From assembly GCA_038213835.1 (NCBI GenBank), contig JBBQSN010000055.1, forward strand, positions 1-19,405: 19,405 bases of DNA, written 5' to 3'. Positions 14,817 to 19,405 of the stretch are shown in pieces (position 1 is the stretch's first letter; every line of letters begins with the position of its first letter). Made by a program: the position numbers and the translations under genes. The stretch is from JBBQSN01 sp038213835. Lineage in GTDB: Bacteria > Actinomycetota > Actinomycetes > Actinomycetales > CAWJMD01. Under the pieces are notes generated by a model. That model did no database searches and was not told the DNA's origin. It saw only the letters and a list, made by a program, of their open reading frames with translations.

Positions 14817-15908
14817 TGCGGACAGGTCAGGTCGGGCGACGAGCAGGCGTCCCAGCAGGTCGAGGCGGGCGGTCAGGCGGCGCTCGAAGGACTCGGCCCG
14901 GCCCATCGTCACCGCCGTGCGGGACTGGGTCCTCCACGACGTCAGCAGGCGCAGCAGTGCGACCGCCACCTGGGCGTCCCAGGGCAGGTCGCCGGGCCGG
15001 GCCACCCGCGCGAAGGCCGGCTCGCTGGTGGCGAGGGCGGCGAGGGGGTCGGCCGTGCCCAGCACGAGCTTGGCGGCGTCCTGGCCCACCGGTGCGGTGC
15101 CTGCCATCTCCCAGTCGACCAGCAGGAGCAGACCGTCCCGGGTGCGCCGCATCACGTTGCTGAGGACGGGGTCGCCGTGCCCCGTCGCCAGGACGACGGA
15201 GCGGTCGTCCCGCACCAACGCGCGGACACCGGCGACGAGGCCCGTCGGCAGGTGCTCCGCGCGGGCGACCATCAGGTCGCGGAGGGCGAGGACCCCGCGT
15301 CTGGCCAGCACCGTGGTGACCGCGGCGCGCCGGCACCCGAGCCCGCTGCCGGTCGCGAGCAGCAACGGCCCGAGCTCGCGTGCGACGAGGTCGCGCTCGT
15401 GCAGACCGGGGTGCGCCGCCTCGACCGTCTCCTCCACCAGCCAGGCGACGCCGCGGCGCGAGCCGCTGCGCACGAACGCGGGCGCCCCCACGACCCCGCT
15501 GGACGTCATCGCGCGCCGCGCCGTCGCCGCTGCGAGCAGGCGGGGGCGGCGCCAGGCGGGACCGTGGTGCACCGCCGCCGTGACCCCGTCGTCCCCGTAG
15601 AAGGCGCGCATCCGCATCTGGCCGCCCCCGAGCTTGGCCAGCCGCACCTCGTCGACGGCGAGCCGCCGGTCGAGCCGCACGCCGGGACCCGTGCCCGCGC
15701 CCCGAAGCCTCTCGCCGGGCGCGGGCACGGGGCCGACGGCCGGCAGGACGAGGCCATCCGGTCCGAGGCGCAGGATCTGCCGACCCGTGACCTCGAACGA
15801 GTGGCTCTCGCGCGTGCTGGGGAGCGCGTCGCACGACGTCTCGGCGATGCCGAGGACGCGCAGGGCGGCCAGCGGCCGGTCCTGCGCGGACAAGGGGTTC
15901 GCCGGCAT
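14814..15908 (-). CDS. Aminoglycoside phosphotransferase (APH)-fold kinase
   Basis: A 364-residue protein of the APH/choline-kinase fold. The catalytic loop is GHGDPVLSNVM: H244, D246 and N251 form the HxDxxxxN motif, with D246 the likely catalytic base. LLLVDWEMAG follows, where D265 would bind magnesium. TAPVGQDAAKLVLG after it is the usual continuation. The N-lobe lysine is not obvious, so nucleotide binding there is uncertain. Natural substrates of such proteins range from drugs to choline and sugars; here a small hydroxylated metabolite or wall-precursor component is possible but unproven. Antibiotic resistance should not be assumed. ATG 15908 is 6 bases after TACAGT, deciding against the longer open frame reaching 16067. 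Confidence 0.78.
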   Translation of the reverse strand: MPANPLSAQDRPLAALRVLGIAETSCDALPSTRESHSFEVTGRQILRLGPDGLVLPAVGPVPAPGERLRGAGTGPGVRLDRRLAVDEVRLAKLGGGQMRMRAFYGDDGVTAAVHHGPAWRRPRLLAAATARRAMTSSGVVGAPAFVRSGSRRGVAWLVEETVEAAHPGLHERDLVARELGPLLLATGSGLGCRRAAVTTVLARRGVLALRDLMVARAEHLPTGLVAGVRALVRDDRSVVLATGHGDPVLSNVMRRTRDGLLLLVDWEMAGTAPVGQDAAKLVLGTADPLAALATSEPAFARVARPGDLPWDAQVAVALLRLLTSWRTQSRTAVTMGRAESFERRLTARLDLLGRLLVARPDLSA

Positions 15909-15914
15909 CCGGTG

Positions 15915-15920
15915 ACTGTA
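15915..15920 (-). promoter_or_regulatory. Putative -10 box (TACAGT) of a leaderless promoter for the APH-like kinase gene
   Basis: On the minus strand TACAGT ends 6 bases before ATG 15908. It lies in the 106-base divergent region shared with the LCP gene. Confidence 0.48.
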
Positions 15921-16001
15921 GGGCCCGGGGATGAGTCCGGGATGAGAACGCGTGCCCGGCGCGCCACGAGGTCGGACCCGTCCGGCCACGGGCCCACCGG
16001 A

Positions 16002-16007
16002 TACCGT
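16002..16007 (+). promoter_or_regulatory. Putative -10 box (TACCGT) of a leaderless promoter for the LCP gene
   Basis: TACCGT ends 7 bases before ATG 16015. This fixes the start at the in-frame ATG 21 codons inside the longest open frame. Confidence 0.5.
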
Positions 16008-16014
16008 GGTCGCC

Positions 16015-17283
16015 ATGCCGGACCGCACCGGTGGACCCGACGAGCCCCGCTGGGGGCAGGCCACCACCTATCGAGCCAAGCCCTCGGCCGGACGCCGGGG
16101 ACGGTCGTCCGGCGCCGCAGCCGCGCCCGGTGCCCGTCGGGAGCAGCCCCGCGAGGAGCCCGTCGACCGCCGGTACGCCGACGACGCATCCGCCCGGCAG
16201 GACTCTGACGACGGGTACGACGACAGCTACGACGACAGCTACGACGACGGGTACGCGGACGACGCCGACGACGACGGGCACACCTACGGTCGCACCCGTC
16301 CGTCGGGACGGCCGGCGCGACGCCGCCGCCGGCCGGGCCGGGTCGTCGCCCTCGTGCTGGTGCTGCTGCTGGTCGTGGCGGTGGGCTACCCGGTGCTGCT
16401 CGCGCGCACCGCGATGCAGAACGTGAACCGGGTGGACGCCCTGTCGGCCTCGACCACCGCGGACACCCCCGGACGCACCATCCTCGTCGTGGGCTCGGAC
16501 TCCCGCGCCGGCACCGACATCGGCGGTGCCGAGGACAGCGCGCGCACCGACACCATCCTGCTGCTGCACCGACCACGCACCGGACCGACCGTGCTGCTGA
16601 GCATCCCGCGCGACTCCGACGTCGAGATCCCGGGACAGGGCGAGAACAAGATCAACGCGGCCTACGCACTCGGTGGGCCACCGCTGCTGGTCGCGACCGT
16701 GGAGCAGGCCACCGGCCTGCACGTCGACAGCTACGTCGAGACCGGGCTGGCCGGCTTCGGCGAGGTCGTCGACGCCGTGGGTGGCGTCACCATCTGCCCG
16801 GAGGAGGCCATGCAGGACCCCCTCGCCGACGGCCTCGACATCCCCGCCGGGTGCCAGCAGGCCTCGGGCAAGGTGGCCCTCGGCTACGCCCGCAGCCGCA
16901 AGCTCGACGCCCGCGGCGACCTCGGCCGGGTCGAGCGCCAGCGCGAGGTGATGGCGGCGATCGCCAAGAAGGGCTTCTCCCCCGGCACCGTGCTGAATCC
17001 GTTCAACGCGTTCCCGCTCGCCGAGGCAGGCGGCAGCGCGCTCACCATGGACGAGCAGGACGGCATGACCGACCTCGGCTGGTTCCTGCTCGCGATGCGC
17101 GAGAGCGCGGGCGGCGAGGGCATCTCGCTCACCGTGCCGGTCGCCGACACCACCCGCCGCACCGAGCACGGCGTCGTCGTCGACTGGGACGAGGCGAAGT
17201 CCGAGACGGTGTTCGAGGCGCTGCGCGACTCCTCCACCGAGGCCATCCGCAGCATCGCCGACGAGCAGGCGGCCGAAGGCTAG
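16015..17283 (+). CDS. LytR-CpsA-Psr (LCP) family protein, putative wall-glycopolymer ligase
   Basis: The 422-residue membrane-anchored protein has a cytoplasmic N-terminus rich in Arg and then Asp, with a DDxY repeat at 65-80, one transmembrane helix at about 110-131 and an external LCP domain. Conserved LCP residues are visible: GSDSR (D162, R164), RTDT (R177, D179), SIPRDS (R199, D200), KINAAYALGG, and GYARSRK followed by RGDLGRVERQREV. LCP proteins transfer lipid-linked glycopolymers to peptidoglycan, which suits the upstream polysaccharide genes. ATG 16015 is 7 bases after a TACCGT box; a longer frame from 15952 exists but lacks support. The stop TAG (17281-17283) sits in a CTAG at the edge of an IS630 remnant, so the last stop base may come from the insertion. 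Confidence 0.9.
   Translation: MPDRTGGPDEPRWGQATTYRAKPSAGRRGRSSGAAAAPGARREQPREEPVDRRYADDASARQDSDDGYDDSYDDSYDDGYADDADDDGHTYGRTRPSGRPARRRRRPGRVVALVLVLLLVVAVGYPVLLARTAMQNVNRVDALSASTTADTPGRTILVVGSDSRAGTDIGGAEDSARTDTILLLHRPRTGPTVLLSIPRDSDVEIPGQGENKINAAYALGGPPLLVATVEQATGLHVDSYVETGLAGFGEVVDAVGGVTICPEEAMQDPLADGLDIPAGCQQASGKVALGYARSRKLDARGDLGRVERQREVMAAIAKKGFSPGTVLNPFNAFPLAEAGGSALTMDEQDGMTDLGWFLLAMRESAGGEGISLTVPVADTTRRTEHGVVVDWDEAKSETVFEALRDSSTEAIRSIADEQAAEG
16207..16254 (+). repeat. Four tandem 12-bp repeats in the acidic tail of the LCP gene
   Basis: Four units of GACGACRGSTAC-type sequence encode DDGY, DDSY, DDSY and DDGY. The two middle units are identical. The repeat is in frame, so slippage changes length without breaking the gene. 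Confidence 0.85.
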
Positions 17284-17476
17284 TGTCGCGTTGCATTAGT
17301 GCGTTTGCGGTTGATCTTGCCGATGATCTCATCGGCTGATTTGGTCCAGGTGAAGGGTTCGCAGCGCTCGTTCCAGCCGTCGATGAATGTCTCGATGGCG
17401 GCGATGAGACCTTTGACGCTGGTGAAGGTCCCGCGGCGTCTCACTGATCGTCTCAGACCGGTGTGGGGCCGAACCC
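17280..17476 (-). pseudogene. 3' remnant of an IS630-family transposase gene
   Basis: On the minus strand the frame reads RRGTFTSVKGLIAAIETF, then IDGWNERCEPFTWTKSADE and IIGKINRKRTNATRH, then TAG. This is the usual C-terminus of IS630-family transposases (the region after the last catalytic residue, ending near the element's terminal repeat). The catalytic DDE core and the N-terminus are missing; recognisable similarity starts near 17450. The stop codon TAG is read from a CTAG (17280-17283) that also holds the LCP stop. IS630-family elements target TA, so this CTAG is a plausible insertion point. The fragment is cut on its upstream side and was later invaded by the ISAs1-type element. Confidence 0.75.
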
Positions 17477-17486
17477 GATTTAGGGC
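17477..17486 (+). repeat. Left copy of a 10-bp target-site duplication (GATTTAGGGC)
   Basis: GATTTAGGGC is followed directly by CAGGGCC, the left terminus of the ISAs1-type element. An identical 10-mer follows the other terminus at 18018-18027. Confidence 0.8.
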
Positions 17487-17871
17487 CAGGGCCCCCGCGC
17501 AGGCTCTTGCCGTCGACGGCGACCACTGTTCGTTCACTGCCGCGGTAGACCCGCGTGGCCATCCACGCACCCAACCGGCTATCGAGGTCGTCGCCGTCCA
17601 AACCGGCCAGCGTACGCCGAATCGTGGACTCCGACGGCAGCACCACGCCTGGGTCGATTCCCAGCTGGGACAACGCATCCCGATCAGCCTCGGCCACCCA
17701 CTCACCGACCGCCAGCAACGACTTCGCACCCGCCACCACGGCCGCGGCAGCCAGCGTCAGCACCACCGGCAACGCGTGTCGGACCCCGCGCCGCTCTCGA
17801 GGGTCCGCGACGGTGGCGAAGAGGTCCACCAGCGGGATGCGCGAGGGACCCGTCGTGAGCGATGATGACAT
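17487..17871 (-). pseudogene. Truncated ISAs1-family transposase (N-terminal third)
   Basis: From ATG 17871 the frame encodes VDLFATVADPRERRGVRHAL, then PVVLTLAAAAVVAGAKSLLAVGEW, typical of the N-terminal domain of ISAs1-family DDE transposases. It then reaches VVAVDGKSLRG, which holds the first catalytic Asp. It stops matching directly after KSLRG, at the element's right terminus. The remaining two-thirds, with the second Asp and the Glu, are absent (family proteins are about 370 residues). The frame runs on through the duplication and out of frame into the IS630 remnant until 17329, giving a meaningless tail. It cannot be an active transposase; a DNA-binding fragment that interferes with intact copies is conceivable only. 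Confidence 0.8.
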
Positions 17872-17877
17872 GGCGGC

Positions 17878-17936
17878 GTGGGGCTCCCTGGTGACGACAG
17901 GTGTGTAGGAACTCCCATCGTCACCACCAGCCCCAC
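17878..17936 (-). promoter_or_regulatory. Long hairpin in the transposase leader, ending 6 bases before the start codon
   Basis: GTGGGGCT (17878-17885) pairs with AGCCCCAC (17929-17936), and GGTGACGA (17890-17897) pairs with TCGTCACC (17918-17925). A small internal loop separates the two stems and the terminal loop is 20 bases. In the minus-strand RNA it ends just before GCCGCC-AUG, so it could mask initiation. Similar leader structures protect transposase genes from readthrough transcription. Confidence 0.5.
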
Positions 17937-18017
17937 GCCCACCATCACCAACACGCCGACCCGACCGCCCTGTTTGCGCAGGTCACAGCCCTACACATCG
18001 ACTTTGCCGAGGCCCTG

Positions 18018-18027
18018 GATTTAGGGC
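18018..18027 (+). repeat. Right copy of the 10-bp target-site duplication (GATTTAGGGC)
   Basis: This copy follows the GGCCCTG terminus directly and is identical to 17477-17486. Confidence 0.8.
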
Positions 18028-18278
18028 GGGTTGTGAGACGGCGCGTCGCTGGGTTGGTCGGCCGCTCGGCTGGTGTTGCAGAATCGGCCGTTAACGGTAC
18101 TTGCTGGGGTCTCGTCACTCTGTGCAGCACCGGACCGATATGTCTGAGTTCTTCGGTCCGTTCGGGTGGCGGATCTTGCCGTGGATGCCGTGGTGGCGGT
18201 GGGGTGTGTGCAGCTCGTTCCGTCCTCCTGCTCGGGGTTCGGGTCCTCGACGACGGGACGCGCACGGGGGTAGCTGTG
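18028..18278. other. Intergenic region between the insertion remnants and the Rhs-like gene
   Basis: No conserved gene is recognised in these 251 bases. An open plus-strand frame with ATG near 18140 (MSEFFGPFGWRILPWMPWWR...) reads through into another frame of the Rhs gene and resembles nothing I know. A weak G-rich ribosome-binding site (GGGGG, 18266-18270) precedes ATG 18279. No convincing -10 box was found. Confidence 0.4.
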
Positions 18279-19405
18279 ATGCCGGAATCGTTCTTGCGCA
18301 ACATTGGTCACGTCTTCGCTTCCGCCGCGGGCGCCGGGGTGAGACGCCCCCGGCGTGCTCCGCTGCGTGGGGTGGTGTCGGTGCTGGGTGCGGCGTTGGT
18401 GGTGTCGGCGTCGGGCTTGCCGGCGGTGGCGGCGACCCCGTCGGTACCGACCTCGGGCCTGGCCACGACGCAGCTGACCTCGCACAAGCCGCTGCTGTCG
18501 GCAGTGGTGACGGACCCCGACGGTGGGACGGTGACGGCGAAGTTCTTCGCCCGCACCACTGGGTCGGGGACGTGGAACCTGGCCGATGGGACGGCCCCGG
18601 CGCAGGTGGCGGTGACCTCGGGCGGCACGGCCAGGCTGCGGCTGCCGGCAGCGGCCCCGGCCGGTCAGGGCATCCAGTGGCAGGTCCAGGCGTGCGACGG
18701 CACGTCGTGCTCGGCCAGCTCGGCGTTGCAGTCGGCCACGATCTCGCCGCTGCTGGGCACGGGGCAGCGCTCGGGTGCGACCCGGGTCAACGTCGGGGTG
18801 GGGGACCGAATCGAGGCCCAGGTCGACGTCGGCACCGGCAACCTGCTGGTGAACGCGTCGGCGTACACCCTGAACGGCGTGACCGGGCAGGTCCCGGTCT
18901 CGTTGGCGTACAACAGCCTGCGTGTGGCCGCCAGCGGCTCGGCCGGGCCGGTCGGCGACGGCTGGATCATGACCCCGGGGTCCGGGGTCGCGCTGGCTGA
19001 GGCCACCGACGGGTCGGTCACCTACACCGGCTTGAGCGGGCAGACCGGCCTGTTCGTGCTGGCCCCCGGGTCGAGCACGACGTACACCGCACCGGGTGGG
19101 TTCAAGTCGGACCTGGTCAAGACGACCACCCCGGCCGGGTGGACCTTGACCGACCGGGCCTCACGGCAGGTGCAGGTCTTCAACGCCGCCGGCCGGTTGA
19201 CCTCGCTGAAGGACCGTGACGGCAACGCCACGACGATCTCGTACGCCTCCGCGGGTGCGCCGGACAAGGTGGTCTCGAGCGCGGGCCCGACGCTGTCGCG
19301 GACGCTGAACGCGGTCACCGACGGGGCCGGGAAGCTGGACTACTTCTCCCAGTCGGCCACGATGTCATCGGCTCGGACGTGGGACGTCACGATCAACTCC
19401 TCCGG
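18279..19405 (+). CDS. N-terminal part of a secreted Rhs/YD-repeat protein, runs off the window
   Basis: The open frame continues past the window end; 375 residues are visible. The N-terminus has a basic region (RRPRRAPLR) and a hydrophobic stretch ending LPAVAA at about 52, so it should be exported. Residues about 65-155 look like a beta-sandwich (Ig/FN3-like) domain (SAVVTDPDGGTVTAKFFAR ... WQVQACDGTSCSAS). From about 175 it matches the start of Rhs shells: VDVGTGNLLVNASAY, TGQVPVSLAYNS, GDGWIMTPG, then a YD-type repeat FNAAGRLTSLKDRDGNATT (301-319). Rhs proteins build a hollow shell that often carries a C-terminal toxin, but that end is not visible. GTG 18339 is an alternative start. It sits beside insertion remnants, suggesting acquired DNA. 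Confidence 0.8.
   Translation, partial: MPESFLRNIGHVFASAAGAGVRRPRRAPLRGVVSVLGAALVVSASGLPAVAATPSVPTSGLATTQLTSHKPLLSAVVTDPDGGTVTAKFFARTTGSGTWNLADGTAPAQVAVTSGGTARLRLPAAAPAGQGIQWQVQACDGTSCSASSALQSATISPLLGTGQRSGATRVNVGVGDRIEAQVDVGTGNLLVNASAYTLNGVTGQVPVSLAYNSLRVAASGSAGPVGDGWIMTPGSGVALAEATDGSVTYTGLSGQTGLFVLAPGSSTTYTAPGGFKSDLVKTTTPAGWTLTDRASRQVQVFNAAGRLTSLKDRDGNATTISYASAGAPDKVVSSAGPTLSRTLNAVTDGAGKLDYFSQSATMSSARTWDVTINSS

Larger units (their letters stand above)
17487..18017 (-). mobile_element. 531-bp ISAs1-type deletion derivative with a perfect 10-bp target duplication
   Basis: The element begins CAGGGCC (17487-17493) and ends GGCCCTG (18011-18017), a perfect 7-bp terminal inverted repeat with weaker similarity further in. 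It is bracketed by identical GATTTAGGGC copies. ISAs1-family elements are 1.2-1.4 kb, make 8-10 bp duplications and, as I recall, have ends beginning CAGGG. This copy keeps only the 5' leader and about the first third of a transposase gene on the minus strand. Because the duplication flanks the shortened form, either the shortened form moved with transposase supplied in trans, or a deletion ran precisely to the right end. It lies within an IS630 remnant, so it is the younger insertion. Confidence 0.78.

Noticed and set aside
14814..15908. Calling the APH-like protein an aminoglycoside resistance enzyme
   Set aside because: Only the generic catalytic motifs are visible, and this fold is widespread among kinases with other substrates. 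The setting is chromosomal and next to wall genes.
14007..16208. 733-residue plus-strand open frame
   Set aside because: It is antisense to the oxidoreductase and kinase genes, both of which carry family motifs and promoters. The product is low-complexity.
14827..17169. 780-residue minus-strand open frame across the kinase and LCP genes
   Set aside because: It would span two genes with recognised motifs in other frames and switches composition midway. No domain is visible.
17280..17729. 149-residue frame joining IS630 C-terminal sequence to upstream sequence
   Set aside because: Only the last 55 or so residues are transposase-like. The N-terminal part is an out-of-frame reading of the ISAs1-type gene, so this is a chance fusion across the insertion junction.
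17438..18045. Inverted repeat GTCTCAC (17438-17444) / GTGAGAC (18033-18039) flanking the ISAs1-type element, 12 of 13 matches when extended
   Set aside because: One arm lies inside the IS630 coding remnant and the pair does not match the visible IS630 terminus at 17281. It may be chance or an older rearrangement; nothing else supports an element end.
18140..18278. Small plus-strand frame starting MSEFFGPFGWR
   Set aside because: It has no stop before the Rhs gene, overlaps it out of frame, lacks a ribosome-binding site and resembles no known protein.
1..19405. CRISPR arrays, tRNA or rRNA genes, phage structural genes
   Set aside because: No regularly spaced repeats, no cloverleaf-like segment and no rRNA-like conserved stretch were found by eye on either strand.

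Overview
The window looks like chromosomal DNA from a high-GC actinomycete. Third codon positions are almost all G or C, GTG starts are common, many genes have a TANNNT -10 box 6-8 bases before the start codon (leaderless transcription), and there is an F420-type luciferase-like oxidoreductase. The sequence alone does not fix the genus.

Bases 1-8069 are a surface-polysaccharide block. In order: the tail of a Wzt-like ABC exporter ATPase, a GT4 glycosyltransferase, a GtrA-type flippase, a GT2 glycosyltransferase, a convergent SAM methyltransferase, a GtrB/CsbB-like membrane GT2, an SDR-type sugar epimerase/dehydratase, a 585-residue polytopic membrane protein, and RmlA (dTDP-glucose synthesis). 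The GtrA-like, GtrB-like and large membrane proteins together look like a three-component system that decorates a glycan outside the membrane. Bases 8066-10685 (minus strand) hold three translationally coupled genes: an ExoA-like GT2, a MurG-like GT-B and a protein of unknown function. Divergent from them (10852-12609) is a secreted M15-type metallopeptidase-like protein with three C-terminal surface repeats.

Bases 12622-15908 (minus strand) hold an acyl-CoA dehydrogenase, the F420-type oxidoreductase and an APH-fold kinase, each with its own leaderless-type promoter. Bases 16015-17283 encode an LCP (LytR-CpsA-Psr) protein, the family that ligates glycopolymers to peptidoglycan.

The right end is accessory DNA. 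The LCP stop codon abuts the 3' remnant of an IS630-family transposase gene, which is interrupted by a 531-bp ISAs1-type deletion derivative. That derivative has matching CAGGGCC / GGCCCTG ends and a perfect 10-bp target duplication. Beyond it (18279 to the window end) starts a secreted Rhs/YD-repeat protein that runs off the window.

Likely working model (inference): nucleotide sugars from RmlA and the SDR enzyme feed cytoplasmic glycosyltransferases, the polymer leaves through the ABC exporter, GtrA/GtrB/GT-C proteins add side groups outside, and LCP attaches the product to the wall. No tRNA, rRNA or CRISPR array was seen.
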